Source: Thermoleophilia bacterium (GTDB lineage Bacteria > Actinomycetota > Thermoleophilia > Solirubrobacterales > 70-9). From it: 64,000 nt of DNA. Numbering within the stretch: position 1 is the first letter of the stretch; the number at the start of each line of letters is the position of its first letter. The stretch covers positions 181,511-245,510 of the forward strand of contig JAENWT010000001.1 of assembly GCA_016650125.1 (NCBI GenBank), written 5' to 3'. Under the pieces are notes generated by a model. The model was given only the letters and a program-made list of their open reading frames with translations. It made no database searches and had not been told where the DNA came from. Below, piece by piece: positions 7,722 to 17,259 of the stretch. A program made the translations under genes and the position numbers.

Positions 7722-8348
7722 GTGAAAGTCGTCGCGACCGACATCAACGCCGGGGACGCCGCCCGGCAGGCCCTCGAGAGCTGCATCAGCAAGGGCGAAG
7801 TCGTTCTTTTCCCATCTGACGGGATCTATGGCCTCGCCTGCGACCCCCTCGACGAGAAAGCGGTCGAGCGAATCCACCAGATCAAGGGCCGGGACGACGG
7901 CAGGCCGTCGGCAGTCATGTACTTCTCCCCGCTGGCCATGCGCGAGCTGATCCGCGACCTCGGCCAGAAGGTGGGGGAGGCGGCCGGAAAGCTCCTGCCC
8001 GGCCCGGTGACCCTGGTCGTCCCGAACCCGCGCCACCGCTACCCGCTGGCCTGCCGCGAAGATCCTTCCCGGCTCGGCATCCGGGTGATTGAAGGCCCAC
8101 TCATGGGAGCCCGCTGCCCGATCTTCCAGACGAGCGCCAACCTGAGCGGCGAGCCACCGACATCCTCATTCGCCGGAGTCGTACCCGAGGTCCGCGAAGC
8201 CGTGGACCTCGCCATCGACGGCGGAAGGCTTACGGGGTTGCCTTCAACAGTGGTCGACCTCACCGACCTCGACGAACACGGAACCTGGACTGTGCTGCGT
8301 GACGGCGGAATGAGCCGCGGAGACCTGATTGCTGCGCTGGGGCACTAA
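7722..8348 (+). CDS. L-threonylcarbamoyladenylate synthase, Sua5/YrdC/YwlC family
   Basis: A 208-residue enzyme that makes threonylcarbamoyl-AMP from threonine, bicarbonate and ATP, the first step of t6A modification at position 37 of ANN-decoding tRNAs. Family motifs are visible: VLFPSDGIYGLACD near the N-terminus, HQIKGRDDGRPSAVM (the KxR nucleotide site) and TSANLSGEPPT. It has the single-domain TsaC length and lacks the extra Sua5 C-terminal domain. The start is GTG 7722. It sits 12 bp after prmC in the translation-related operon and directly before a repeat element. Confidence 0.93.
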   Translation: MKVVATDINAGDAARQALESCISKGEVVLFPSDGIYGLACDPLDEKAVERIHQIKGRDDGRPSAVMYFSPLAMRELIRDLGQKVGEAAGKLLPGPVTLVVPNPRHRYPLACREDPSRLGIRVIEGPLMGARCPIFQTSANLSGEPPTSSFAGVVPEVREAVDLAIDGGRLTGLPSTVVDLTDLDEHGTWTVLRDGGMSRGDLIAALGH

Positions 8349-8723
8349 CGGTCTGTCTACCGCGGGGGCGGTGAACCCGGCCTGACCCGTGCGATGTCTC
8401 AGAGCACCGCTCACTGCAGCAAACACCGGATTTGCCCGAAGGCAAATTCGGTGCCTTATTCCAGAACTGTGATAGCGGAGAGAGGGCAAAAACTCCAGGC
8501 CTGTTCTCCTAATTCGGTTTTGCCCGCCCCCGCGGTAGCCCATCTTCGTGAACCCTCGCCCCGCGCCAGGCCAATTCTCGCTGTTCTTTGCCGCGTTTAG
8601 TGCATATAGGCCTACAACGCGGCACAGAACGGCTTCACCCGGGCCCACGGGGTATCGGAATAAGTAAAAGCCGCCTCCGGCGGCTTCCGTATACCTTCAG
8701 CGGCCCGCCAAGACGGTAGACCG
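8349..8723. repeat. Modular hairpin element, copy 1
   Basis: This fills the gene-free stretch between the Sua5-family gene and the lysyl-oxidase-like gene and starts one base after the stop codon. The left end CGGTCTGTCTACC (8349-8361) is the terminal repeat with a 4-base TCTG duplication; the right end GGTAGACCG is at 8715-8723. Inside are a 13-bp stem (8424-8436 with 8441-8453), the GGGCAAAA hairpin module in reverse orientation (8484-8565), a stem 8590-8597 with 8616-8623, and a terminator-like hairpin (8668-8686). Copies 2 to 4 are at 30.7, 37.8 and 63.2 kb. No protein is encoded. Confidence 0.85.
8668..8686. terminator. Bidirectional terminator-like hairpin
   Basis: AAGCCGCC (8668-8675) pairs perfectly with GGCGGCTT (8679-8686) around a 3-base loop. 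GGTAT/ATACC arms further out lengthen it. It lies between two convergent genes and is A-rich upstream and T-poor downstream, so it should work best in the minus direction. Confidence 0.6.
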
Positions 8724-8728
8724 ACTAC

Positions 8729-9511
8729 TCAACAGCCTTTGTGACTAAGACCGCGCCAGGGCAACTTCACGGTCCTCTGGGCCACGTTGTTGTTCTTGTT
8801 CAATTCGAACAGGGAATTGAACGGATCCAGGCGGAGTACGTAGGCGTAACAGCCCCTTAGCCCGGTCACGTCGATCCACTGGTTGTCGTAGTCCGAGGGG
8901 TAGATGTCCGACCAGCCGACCGAGGTGCCCAGAGTGACCTCGTGCTCGTTCGGGTCCTGGTTGCAGGAGGGGTAGACGGCATCGGCTGGTGAACCCGGTC
9001 CCGGTCTGGTTCGTTCGAGGTCGCGGAAGCAGTAGAACTGCTTCGGTCCGGTCCGGACGAGTTTCCTCTTCCGGCCGCGGTTGCCGAGCTTCCAGAGTTC
9101 GAATCGCAGCGGGTGCGCGACCTTCCAGAAGGACCCGCCCCAGTATGAGCCGACGTTGAAGAAGCGCAGGCGGGCCTGGGTCGGGTAGAGCGCGTAGCCG
9201 CCGGATCGTCTTTTGATGGCCTGGGTCACGTTCATCGAGCGCTGGTGATCGCGTCGGCCGCGCAACTCCATCGGTCCCTGGCCGCGGCTCTTGATGTTGT
9301 TCTCCGCGCGCAGCAGCACGTGGCCGTTCAGGTGCTGGGCGTACATGTCCCTCGGCTTGCTGATCTTGAGGTCAGGGCAGCGAAGTTTCGCCAGATTCGT
9401 CTTCGCCTGGCAGGGCCCATTCCCCTGCGTGGCAGCACTGGCGGAGAGGCTGAGCCCAGATATGGTCACCACAAAAACGGCGACCGTTCCCTTGACGACA
9501 ACCTTGGTCAC
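8729..9511 (-). CDS. Secreted lysyl-oxidase-like domain protein
   Basis: 260 residues from the GTG at 9511; the frame stays open further upstream but there lies antisense to rpiB. An N-terminal hydrophobic leader (VKGTVAVFVVTISGLSLSASA) indicates export. The rest follows bacterial lysyl-oxidase-fold proteins: LRCPDLKISKP, GQGPMELRGR, QFYCFRDLER, then GWSDIYPSDYDNQWIDVTGL and LFELNKNNNVAQRTVKLP. The segment that should carry copper histidines reads GSFWKVAHPLRFELW, with only one His, so oxidase activity is doubtful. The fold assignment is fairly secure; the function is not. Confidence 0.72.
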   Translation of the reverse strand: MTKVVVKGTVAVFVVTISGLSLSASAATQGNGPCQAKTNLAKLRCPDLKISKPRDMYAQHLNGHVLLRAENNIKSRGQGPMELRGRRDHQRSMNVTQAIKRRSGGYALYPTQARLRFFNVGSYWGGSFWKVAHPLRFELWKLGNRGRKRKLVRTGPKQFYCFRDLERTRPGPGSPADAVYPSCNQDPNEHEVTLGTSVGWSDIYPSDYDNQWIDVTGLRGCYAYVLRLDPFNSLFELNKNNNVAQRTVKLPWRGLSHKGC

Positions 9512-9562
9512 AAAATAATTATTACCCAAACAGGACGACGTCGAGATAGGTATCCTCGCCCG

Positions 9563-10006
9563 ATGCGCATCGCAATGGGGGCCGACCATGCTGGTTTCGC
9601 TTTGAAAGAAGCCGTTAAAGGCAGGCTCGAGGCCGCCGGCCATGAGGTCACCGACGTCGGTACGCACTCCGCCGAATCGACCGACTATCCGCCGTTCGCC
9701 GCCGAGGCGGCGAGCCTGGTCGCCGGGGATAAGGCCGATCGCGGCGTGCTCGTCTGCGGTTCGGGTAACGGCGTCGCGATCGTCGCCAACAAGATCCACG
9801 GGATCCGGGCGGTCAACGCCCACGACGTGGCCGAGGCCGAGATGGCCCGCCGTCACAACGACATCAACGTGCTCACTCTCTCCGGCCAGCGGCTGAGCTC
9901 CGAGGAAGCGGCGCCGATCGTCGACGAGTTCCTGAAAGAAGGCTTCGAAGGCGGCCGTCACGAGCGCCGGGTCAACGAGATCACCGACGTCGAGCGGACG
10001 GTCTAG
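9563..10006 (+). CDS. rpiB: Ribose-5-phosphate isomerase B
   Basis: 147 residues. It interconverts ribose-5-phosphate and ribulose-5-phosphate in the pentose phosphate pathway. Family motifs are MGADHAGFALKEAVK at the start, DYPPFA, and VCGSGNGVAIVANKIHGIRA with the active-site Cys and the phosphate-binding loop, followed by NDINVLTLSG. The frame runs upstream, but homology begins at ATG 9563. It is divergent from the lysyl-oxidase-like gene, 51 bp apart, and is followed 23 bp later by an MMPL transporter. Confidence 0.95.
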   Translation: MRIAMGADHAGFALKEAVKGRLEAAGHEVTDVGTHSAESTDYPPFAAEAASLVAGDKADRGVLVCGSGNGVAIVANKIHGIRAVNAHDVAEAEMARRHNDINVLTLSGQRLSSEEAAPIVDEFLKEGFEGGRHERRVNEITDVERTV

Positions 10007-10029
10007 TCCATGAACAGGTCGCAGACAGC

Positions 10030-12192
10030 ATGACCGGCCGCCTCTACTCCCTTTCCGGCTTCTGCATCCGGCACCGCCGCCTCGTGGTGTCCTTCTGGAT
10101 CGTCCTCGCGATCGGGGTCAGCCTGCTTTCGAGCGCCCTGGGCAAGCAGTTCGCCGACGATCTGACCTTGCCCGGCAAAGACAGCCAGGCGGCGACCGAC
10201 CTGGTGGCCGACAAGTTCCCGGAGCAGGCCAACGGCTCGATTCCGGTGCTTTATAAGGCTGAAAAGGGCAAGATCACCGACTCGGCCAACGAGAAGACGG
10301 TCAAATCATCGATCTCGGAGCTGTCCAACGACAAACTGATCACTTCGATCAACAGTCCGTTCACCCAGGCGACCGCCGGGCAGATCTCCAAAGACGGCAC
10401 GATCGCGTATGCCTCGATGGTGCTGCGCGACGCGCCCGGGGACCTGAGCGACGAAGACGCTGATCACCTGGTTGACAAGACCCACTCGTCAGCCCCCGGC
10501 ATCGAGGTAGCGGTGGGTGGCTACCTGGGCGATCAGGTTTCGTCCCCCTCGACCGAATCGAGCGAAGCGGTGGGCCTGGTCATGGCGATGCTCGTACTCG
10601 CCCTCACCTTCGGCACGATCGTGGCGATGGGCCTGCCGATCCTGACTGCGATCTTCGGTCTGACCGTGAGCACGGGCCTGCTGACCGTCTTCAGCAACTT
10701 CGCAACGATCTCCACAGTGGCCCCGACCCTGGCGACGATGATCGGCCTCGGAGTCGGCATCGACTATGCGCTCTTCGTGGTCACCCGGCACAGACAGGCG
10801 ATGCACGAAGGGCACGAGCCCCAGGAGGCGGCCGCCCGCGCGGCGGCAACCGCCGGCGGAGCCGTGGTCTTCGCGGGCACCACGGTCATCCTGGCACTTC
10901 TCTCGCTCGGCCTGGCCGGAATCCCGCTGGTCTGGACCCTGGGATATTCCGCTGCCGTCGCCGTCGCCGTGGCGATGCTGGCTTCGGTCACGCTGCTTCC
11001 GGCGATCCTCGCCATGGTCGGGCACGGCATCGACCGGTTGCGCATCCCGCTGCCGCACGACACCTCCGCCGCTCACCCCAGCCATGGCTGGCGGCGCTGG
11101 GCTGAAGGGGTGGCCCGACACCCGGTCGCGGCCGCCTTGTTCAGCGTCCTGATCCTCCTGGTCATCGCCCTGCCGGTGCGAAACCTGGATCTCGGCCAGG
11201 AGGACGATTCCGCGATGCCGAAATCGACCGATGCTCATCGCGCGTACGTACTGACCAGCGAGGGATTCGGGGTGGGTAACAATGGCCCACTGCTGATCGC
11301 GATGGAGGTCGGCGCCAGGAATGACGTCATGTCACTGGAACAGGCGATCGCCAAGACCAAGGGGATAGACGAGGTCACACCGGCCACATTCGACAAGTCC
11401 GGCGACGCCGCGATCTTCAACGCGGTGCCGACCACTTCTCCGTCCTCGTTTGCCACTCAGGACACAATCAACCTCTTGCGTGACACGACGATTCCAAGAG
11501 CGCTGGACGGCACCCAATCCGCAGCCCACGTGGGCGGCTCCACTGCCGGCAACGTCGACCTGGCTGACGAGATCGGCGACAAGCTGCCCCAGGTGATCTT
11601 CACAGTGGTGCTGCTGTCGTTCCTCGTCCTGGTGCTCGCCTTCCGCTCGATTGTCGTGCCGCTGCAGGCTGCCGTGATGAACCTGCTTTCGATCGGAGCC
11701 GCCTACGGGCTGGTCACCTTCGTGTTCCAGGAGGGTCACGGTGCGAGTCTGATCGGCCTCGAAGGGGCCGTACCGGTGGTGAGCTTCTTGCCCCTGGTCA
11801 TGTTCGCGATCCTCTTCGGCCTCTCGATGGACTACGAGGTCTTCCTGCTGACCCAGATCAAGGAGGCCTGGCACAAGTCCGGCGACAGCGACTCGTCGGT
11901 GATCGCCGGTGTCACCACCTCGGGCCGGGTGATCACTTCGGCCGCGCTGATCATGGTGGCGGTGTTCTTCAGTTTCGTCCTGAGCGGCGATCCCGTCGTC
12001 AAGCAGTTCGGGGTGGGCCTGGCCTTTGCGGTGGCGATCGACGCCACCATCGTCAGGTGCATGCTGGTGCCTGCGGTGATGATCCTGATGAAACGATCGA
12101 ACTGGTGGTTCCCGGCATGGCTCGACCGCATCGTGCCGCGAATCGACATCGAAGGCAACGAGTACTTCGAAAACCGGGAGTCCGGCCGGTAA
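10030..12192 (+). CDS. MMPL/RND-family membrane transporter
   Basis: 720 residues with the two-fold repeated RND topology: an N-terminal membrane helix, an external domain, a bundle of helices, a second external domain and a second bundle. Conserved segments are [19 protein letters not shown] (about residue 238) and [19 protein letters not shown] (about 595), the paired proton-relay and signature motifs. Relatives export lipids or glycolipids to the actinobacterial envelope, or drugs; the substrate here cannot be read. It lies between rpiB and glyA with no obvious functional partner. Confidence 0.88.
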   Translation: MTGRLYSLSGFCIRHRRLVVSFWIVLAIGVSLLSSALGKQFADDLTLPGKDSQAATDLVADKFPEQANGSIPVLYKAEKGKITDSANEKTVKSSISELSNDKLITSINSPFTQATAGQISKDGTIAYASMVLRDAPGDLSDEDADHLVDKTHSSAPGIEVAVGGYLGDQVSSPSTESSEAVGLVMAMLVLALTFGTIVAMGLPILTAIFGLTVSTGLLTVFSNFATISTVAPTLATMIGLGVGIDYALFVVTRHRQAMHEGHEPQEAAARAAATAGGAVVFAGTTVILALLSLGLAGIPLVWTLGYSAAVAVAVAMLASVTLLPAILAMVGHGIDRLRIPLPHDTSAAHPSHGWRRWAEGVARHPVAAALFSVLILLVIALPVRNLDLGQEDDSAMPKSTDAHRAYVLTSEGFGVGNNGPLLIAMEVGARNDVMSLEQAIAKTKGIDEVTPATFDKSGDAAIFNAVPTTSPSSFATQDTINLLRDTTIPRALDGTQSAAHVGGSTAGNVDLADEIGDKLPQVIFTVVLLSFLVLVLAFRSIVVPLQAAVMNLLSIGAAYGLVTFVFQEGHGASLIGLEGAVPVVSFLPLVMFAILFGLSMDYEVFLLTQIKEAWHKSGDSDSSVIAGVTTSGRVITSAALIMVAVFFSFVLSGDPVVKQFGVGLAFAVAIDATIVRCMLVPAVMILMKRSNWWFPAWLDRIVPRIDIEGNEYFENRESGR

Positions 12193-12255
12193 ACACTCTT
12201 CCCGGGGGGACCACCGGCGTTGCTACTCTGAACGTTCGTTTCCTGTCCGTGTGGT

Positions 12256-12273
12256 ACCAGCCGATCGGCTGGT
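12256..12273. promoter_or_regulatory. 18-base perfect palindrome upstream of glyA
   Basis: ACCAGCCGATCGGCTGGT is fully self-complementary and lies 26 bases before the glyA ATG. It could be a repressor operator or, in the transcript, a 7-bp hairpin with a GATC loop. No riboswitch I know is recognisable in 12193-12298. Confidence 0.4.
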
Positions 12274-12298
12274 CAGAGTCGAAAGGTCCTTTGAACCG

Positions 12299-13567
12299 AT
12301 GAGCGCCCTCACCGAGAGTCTTCTCGACGCCGAACTGGCTGATGTCGACCCCGAAGTGGCGGCCGCCCTCGACGGCGAGCTGGCCCGTCAGCGCGACACG
12401 CTGGAGATGATCGCTTCGGAGAACTTCGTGCCGCGGGCCGTACTCGAGGCCGCCGGGTCGGTCCTGACCAACAAGTACGCCGAGGGTTACCCCGGCCGCC
12501 GGTACTACGGTGGCTGCGAACAGGTCGACATCGTCGAGACGCTGGCGATCGACCGCGCCAAGGCGCTCTTCGGCGCCGGCCACGCCAACGTCCAGCCGCA
12601 TTCGGGGGCGCAGGCCAACAACGCCGCCTACATGGCGCTGATCGAACCCGGCGACACGATCATGGGCCTGGCCCTCGATCACGGCGGCCACCTCAGCCAC
12701 GGCATGAAGCTGAACGTCTCGGGCAAGCTTTACAACGTCGTGCCCTACCACGTGTCCCGGGAGGATCTGCGAGTCGACATGGACGAGGTCGCCCGTCTCG
12801 CGGCCGAAACCAGGCCGGACCTGATCGTCGCCGGCTGGTCCGCCTACCCCCGTCAACTCGATTTCCCCGCCTTCCGCGAGATCGCCGATTCGGTCGACGC
12901 CAGGCTGATGGTCGACATGGCCCATTTCGCGGGCCTCGTCGCCGCCGGCGAGCACCCCAACCCGGTGCCGTACGCCGATGTGGTCACCACCACCATCCAC
13001 AAGACCCTCGGTGGCCCGCGTAGCGGAATGATCCTCAGCACGGAGGATCTGAAGGCCGACATCAACCGCGCCGTGTTCCCCGGCCAGCAGGGCGGGCCGC
13101 TGATGCACGTGATCGCGGCCAAGGCGGTTGCACTGGGCCTGGCTTCGACCGACGAATTCGCCGAACGGCAGCGCCGGACCATCAACAACGCCCAGGCGCT
13201 GGCCGCCGGGCTGATCGACGGTGGCATCGACGTGCTCACCGGCGGCACCGACGTCCACCTGGTGCTGGTCGACCTGACGTCGACCGGACTCGACGGACAG
13301 ACCGGGGAGGACCGGCTCGACCAGGTCGGCATCACCGTCAACCGCAACGCCATCCCCTTCGACGAGCGCCCGCCGATGAATCCTTCGGGACTACGGATCG
13401 GCACGCCCGCGCTGACCACCCGTGGTTTCACGCCCGAGGACATGACCGAGATCGCCGCGATCATCGCGACCGCACTGTCGGACGGCTTCGAGGGCGAGCG
13501 GGAATCGCTGATCGCGCGCAGCCGCGCTCTGATCGACAAGTATCCGCTTTATCCCGGCCTCGGTTGA
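12299..13567 (+). CDS. glyA: Serine hydroxymethyltransferase
   Basis: 422 residues. A PLP enzyme that converts serine and tetrahydrofolate to glycine and methylene-tetrahydrofolate, the main source of one-carbon units. Motifs are [46 protein letters not shown] and the cofactor lysine at residue 235 in [14 protein letters not shown]. The start ATG 12299 has a GAAAGG site 12 bases upstream; an open frame extends further but without homology. Length and motifs are normal. Confidence 0.97.
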   Translation: MSALTESLLDAELADVDPEVAAALDGELARQRDTLEMIASENFVPRAVLEAAGSVLTNKYAEGYPGRRYYGGCEQVDIVETLAIDRAKALFGAGHANVQPHSGAQANNAAYMALIEPGDTIMGLALDHGGHLSHGMKLNVSGKLYNVVPYHVSREDLRVDMDEVARLAAETRPDLIVAGWSAYPRQLDFPAFREIADSVDARLMVDMAHFAGLVAAGEHPNPVPYADVVTTTIHKTLGGPRSGMILSTEDLKADINRAVFPGQQGGPLMHVIAAKAVALGLASTDEFAERQRRTINNAQALAAGLIDGGIDVLTGGTDVHLVLVDLTSTGLDGQTGEDRLDQVGITVNRNAIPFDERPPMNPSGLRIGTPALTTRGFTPEDMTEIAAIIATALSDGFEGERESLIARSRALIDKYPLYPGLG

Positions 13568-13609
13568 TTACTTGAGATCCGAGTTCCCCCGAGACCCGCC
13601 GGGGCGGCA

Positions 13610-14638
13610 ATGAAGGTCTGGTTCGACTGCACCGCGGCGGCCCACCCACTGGTCCTGAAGCCGGTCATCGATCGGTTCAAGGAGCGCGGGGACGAGGTCC
13701 TGGTGACCGCCCGGGAATACGGCCAGACGGTCGGCATCCTCGACCTGCTCGGCATCGAGCACACCGTGGTCGGCGCCCACGGCGGCGGCTCGAAGCTCGG
13801 CAAGGGGCGGGCGCTCGCCGGCCGCTCGTTCAAGCTGGGGCGCATCGTCTGGAAGTTCCGCCCGGACCTGGCGGTCGCCCACGGTTCGGTCGACCTGGCC
13901 CTGGTCTCGGCGACGTTCCTGATCCCTTCGGCCCAGCTCCAGGACTACGAGTTCGCGGGGCTCCAGCGCCAGCTGGCCTTCCGCATCGCGAAACGCGTCC
14001 TGGTGCCGGACACGATCCCGCCCGAGCGCATGGCCAAAGTCGGCGCCAAGGGCAAGAAGCTGGTCCAGTACCCCGGCCTCAAGGAGGACTACTACCTGGC
14101 CGGGTTCGAGCCCGATCCGGCGGTGATCAATGAGCTCGGCATCGACCGGGAGCGGGTCCTGGTCGTGGTCCGGCCGCCGCCGGAGACCTCCGAGTATCAC
14201 GCCGACAACCCGCTTTACGAGCAGGTGATCGAACGTCTGGCCGGGACCGATGGCGTCACCGCCGTGGTCATTCCGCGCACCGATTCCCAGGGGGCGGCCG
14301 CCCGCGGACGGAACTCACCGAACCTGATCGTGCCCGATCACGCGATCGACGCCCAGAGCCTGATCGCCTACGCCGACCTGGTGGTCAGCGCCGGTGGCAC
14401 GATGAATCGCGAGGCGGTGGCCCTGGGGACTCCGGTCTACACGACCTTCGCGGGGCGCATGGGCGGGGTCGACGAGGCCCTGATCGACGAAGGCAAACTG
14501 CTCGTCCTGGAGAGCCCGGATCAGCTCGAACTGGTCAAGCGTTTCGGCACCCCCGGCGCGAGGGAGCCGCGCGATCCCGAAATCCTCGTCGAAGGCGTCC
14601 TTGGAGCACTAGGACCTGACTGGACACCTCCCGACTGA
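13610..14638 (+). CDS. DUF354 family protein (glycosyltransferase-like)
   Basis: 342 residues of the DUF354 family, which has a GT-B-like architecture with two Rossmann-type halves. The N-terminus MKVWFDCTAAAHPLVLKPVI and the C-terminal DLVVSAGGTMNREAVALGTPV loop (the likely nucleotide-sugar site) are typical, as is VVRPPPETSEYH in the middle. No membrane segment is seen. The next gene encodes a lipid-linked sugar transferase, which suggests a role in cell-surface glycan or teichuronic-type polymer synthesis. The substrate is unknown. Confidence 0.82.
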   Translation: MKVWFDCTAAAHPLVLKPVIDRFKERGDEVLVTAREYGQTVGILDLLGIEHTVVGAHGGGSKLGKGRALAGRSFKLGRIVWKFRPDLAVAHGSVDLALVSATFLIPSAQLQDYEFAGLQRQLAFRIAKRVLVPDTIPPERMAKVGAKGKKLVQYPGLKEDYYLAGFEPDPAVINELGIDRERVLVVVRPPPETSEYHADNPLYEQVIERLAGTDGVTAVVIPRTDSQGAAARGRNSPNLIVPDHAIDAQSLIAYADLVVSAGGTMNREAVALGTPVYTTFAGRMGGVDEALIDEGKLLVLESPDQLELVKRFGTPGAREPRDPEILVEGVLGALGPDWTPPD

Positions 14639-14673
14639 CCTGAGGCTCCGGTCTCTGTGAAACCCTTCCATTC

Positions 14674-15750
14674 ATGGAAGGGACCTCTGACGCGATACTT
14701 GCCTTCCTGTCGGCGACGCTGATCTGCTGGGCGACGGTCCCGGCCGCCGAATTGCTGGCCCGGCGCGTCGGCGCGATCGATACCCCCGGCCCGCGCAGCC
14801 AGCACACGACGCCGACGCCACGCATGTCCGGGGTGGCGATCCTCGCCGGGATCGAAATCGCCGGTTGGATCTGGCTGCCGACCAACAACGAGGTCACCGC
14901 GATCCTGCTCGGTGCGGTCGCGGTCGCCCTGGTCGGTGCGCTCGACGACATCTTCGACCTGCCGGCGCTGGTCAAGCTGATCGGGCAGGCCGCCGGCGCC
15001 TCGATTCCGGTGATCGCCGGGGTCCGGCCGGACGCGCTGACCATCCCGTTCATCGGCGGCTTCGAGCTCGGGTGGACCGCCTACCCCCTGACCATCATCG
15101 GCATCGTCGCGGTGATCAACATCATCAACCTGATCGACGGGATCGACGGCCTCGCGGCCGGAGTGATCGCGATCGCCGCGACCGCGATGGCCGTGATCGC
15201 GCTTTCACTGGACCGCAACGAGGCCGGCGTGCTGGCCGCGATCACCGCCGGCGGCGCGCTCGGCTTCCTGCGCCACGGCTTCCCGCCGGCCTCGAGCTTC
15301 ATGGGCGACACCGGCTCCAACCTGCTCGGCTACATGATCGCCATCGTCTCGATCCAGGGGGCGCTCAAGACGAACGCCGTGGTCGCGCTCGCTTTTCCCC
15401 TGGTGATCCTCGCGGTGCCGATCTTCGACACGGCCTTCGTGGTCGCCAAGCGCCTCAAGTACCACCAGCCGATCTACCAGGCCGACCGCTGGCACTTCCA
15501 TCACCGCATGGCCAACATCGGCTTCTCGCAGCGGCGAACGCTCGCCTACCTCTACGGCTGGACGCTGGTCCTGGCCGGGCTCGCGCTGGCCCTGAGGCTG
15601 GTCCCTTACAGCGACGATCGCGGCCACTTCGATCCGGCCTGGACGATTTTCATGGTGGCGGTGATCCTGGCCGCGGTCGGGGTCACGATTTACCTCGTTT
15701 ACGTGCTTGAGATCATCAAGGGTCCGCGTGCCCGCAGCGGCCCTGAATAA
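14674..15750 (+). CDS. Undecaprenyl-phosphate sugar-1-phosphate transferase, WecA/TagO family
   Basis: 358 residues, multi-pass membrane protein of the MraY/WecA superfamily. It loads a sugar-1-phosphate (commonly GlcNAc-1-P) onto undecaprenyl phosphate, the first step in making wall polymers. Catalytic signatures are GALDDIFDL (about residue 88), NIINLIDGIDGLAAG (about 150), GDTGSNLLG (about 210) and the cytoplasmic HFHHRM loop (about 273). At least ten hydrophobic segments are visible. The HFHHRM form points to WecA/TagO rather than MraY. It follows the DUF354 gene by 35 bp. Confidence 0.92.
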   Translation: MEGTSDAILAFLSATLICWATVPAAELLARRVGAIDTPGPRSQHTTPTPRMSGVAILAGIEIAGWIWLPTNNEVTAILLGAVAVALVGALDDIFDLPALVKLIGQAAGASIPVIAGVRPDALTIPFIGGFELGWTAYPLTIIGIVAVINIINLIDGIDGLAAGVIAIAATAMAVIALSLDRNEAGVLAAITAGGALGFLRHGFPPASSFMGDTGSNLLGYMIAIVSIQGALKTNAVVALAFPLVILAVPIFDTAFVVAKRLKYHQPIYQADRWHFHHRMANIGFSQRRTLAYLYGWTLVLAGLALALRLVPYSDDRGHFDPAWTIFMVAVILAAVGVTIYLVYVLEIIKGPRARSGPE

Positions 15751-15888
15751 AAGGCAGGTTTTTGGCTTAGCCAAGCAGTCTCGTGTCACTTGTCACGTTG
15801 CCTTTGGGTGGCCGCGTGAGCAGGACTGTTCGGATATAGTTCCGCCCCCTTGACGACGCTTGCACCAAAGAGATCCCTCGAAGGGGAC

Positions 15889-16281
15889 ATGGGTAGACGC
15901 AGCCTCAACATTCTTGCAAACCTGGACCTGATCGCCCTGGCGATCGCGCTGCCGGTTTTCATCCTTTTTGATCTCTCGATCGTGGCCTATCTCGTGGCCG
16001 CCGGCATGTGGCTGCTTTCGCGCCTGATTCACGCCGTCGCCGAGCGCAAGGCCAAGGAAAATCTGCTCGCGGGCAAGCGCAACACCGCAATGGGCACGAT
16101 CGCCGCGACTTCACTCGGCAGCGCCTGGATCATGGCGCTGGTCGTCCTGATCGCCGGAGTCATCTCGCGGGACGTCGGCTTCTACGCCGCGATCCTGCTG
16201 GTGATCGTCTTCACGTTGAACCTCGCTTCCCGCGGCCTGGTCCACCTCTACAAATCAGACCTGGATGATCAGACCGCATGA
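15889..16281 (+). CDS. AtpI-like small membrane protein heading the ATP synthase operon
   Basis: 130 residues with about four hydrophobic segments. It has no strong motif that I recognise. Its place directly before atpB, with its stop overlapping the atpB ATG, is where AtpI/UncI-type assembly factors are normally found. Start ATG 15889 is preceded by GAAGGGG; a TTG at 15850 is open but less likely. A role in c-ring assembly or ion handling is inferred from position only. Confidence 0.6.
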   Translation: MGRRSLNILANLDLIALAIALPVFILFDLSIVAYLVAAGMWLLSRLIHAVAERKAKENLLAGKRNTAMGTIAATSLGSAWIMALVVLIAGVISRDVGFYAAILLVIVFTLNLASRGLVHLYKSDLDDQTA

Positions 16282-17243
16282 ATGACGAAGTCGAAACCAT
16301 CAACGAAGAGACCTTCGACGAGAAGACCGGTCTGACGACCAAGGCCAAAGTGGCGCTCGGGTTCGTCGGCTTCTTCCTGATCGCGATCCTGTTCGGGGTC
16401 ATCTTCGGCAGCGACGGCAAGAACGAGGCCTTCAAGCCCCAGGACGAATTCAAGCTCGATCCCTGGATCCCGATCAACATCGGTGGCATCGACCTCTCCG
16501 TCAATAAGGCCGTGCTTTATCTGGTCCTGGCCTCGGCCCTGACGATCGGCATCATGCTTTACGTCGCCCATCGCATGAAGCAGAAGCCGGGTCGCCTCCA
16601 AACCGCCATCGAAGTCGCCTACGACGTCGTCAAGGTCGACATCACCGGCGGCAACATCGAAGACGAGCGCCTCGCCACCAAGTGGTTCCCGTTCCTCGCC
16701 ACCCTGTTCTTCTTCATCTTCTTCTCGAACATGATCGGCTACATACCGCTGCCGACCAATACGCATGAGACGATCGCAATATTCGGTCTCGAGATACCCG
16801 CTTTCGCCCTCTACGCGGCCACCGCGAACATCGCGATCCCGCTTGCCTTGACGCTCGTGGTCTGGGTCTCGTACCACTACGAAGGCGTGCGGGCCAAGGG
16901 CATCGTCAAGTATCTGGCCAGCTGGCTGCCGGCCGGCCTCGAGGAGATGAACCCGATCGGCAAGGCGCTGATCTTCACGATCGAGGTCGTCTCCCACTTC
17001 GTGCGACTGATCTCGCTCTCCGTGCGACTCTTCGCCAACATTCTTTCCGGCCACCTCCTGCTGCTCTTCATGGGCGGCGGACTGGCTGTCCTGCTGGGAA
17101 TCGCGTCCCTGGGCGTGCTCACCTTCCCGATGGCGTTCGCCTTCTACGTGTTCGAGGTTGGCATTGTCGCCACCCTGCAGGCGTTCATTTTCTCAATTCT
17201 GACCGCAATCTACATCGGCGGAGCAACCGCCGAAAGTCACTGA
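16278..17243 (+). CDS. atpB: F1Fo ATP synthase subunit a
   Basis: 321 residues, longer at the N-terminus than E. coli subunit a, with an acidic cytosolic extension of about 30 residues. It forms the proton half-channels against the c-ring. The essential arginine is Arg250 in [19 protein letters not shown], followed by the conserved C-terminal helix [21 protein letters not shown]. About six membrane helices are visible. The start overlaps the preceding membrane-protein gene by four bases, indicating coupling. Confidence 0.95.
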   Translation: MNDEVETINEETFDEKTGLTTKAKVALGFVGFFLIAILFGVIFGSDGKNEAFKPQDEFKLDPWIPINIGGIDLSVNKAVLYLVLASALTIGIMLYVAHRMKQKPGRLQTAIEVAYDVVKVDITGGNIEDERLATKWFPFLATLFFFIFFSNMIGYIPLPTNTHETIAIFGLEIPAFALYAATANIAIPLALTLVVWVSYHYEGVRAKGIVKYLASWLPAGLEEMNPIGKALIFTIEVVSHFVRLISLSVRLFANILSGHLLLLFMGGGLAVLLGIASLGVLTFPMAFAFYVFEVGIVATLQAFIFSILTAIYIGGATAESH

Positions 17244-17259
17244 AAAAGGAGTCTTCTCA

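Noticed and set aside
8357..8540. The inverted GTCTACCGCGGGGGCG motifs at 8355 and 8540 as the ends of a separate insertion
   Set aside because: The inner motif belongs to the hairpin module, and the alignment with copy 3 shows the stretch between them is part of the larger element.
8349..8723. A tRNA or second tmRNA-like gene in the repeat region
   Set aside because: There is no T-loop (GGTTCRA) or acceptor/CCA arrangement; the hairpins match the other repeat copies instead.
12193..12298. Riboswitch upstream of glyA
   Set aside because: Only an isolated palindrome is seen; no glycine or SAM riboswitch core could be recognised.
15788..15840. Promoter of the ATP synthase operon (TATAGT at 15835)
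   Set aside because: No acceptable -35 hexamer lies 16-18 bases upstream, so I do not assign it.
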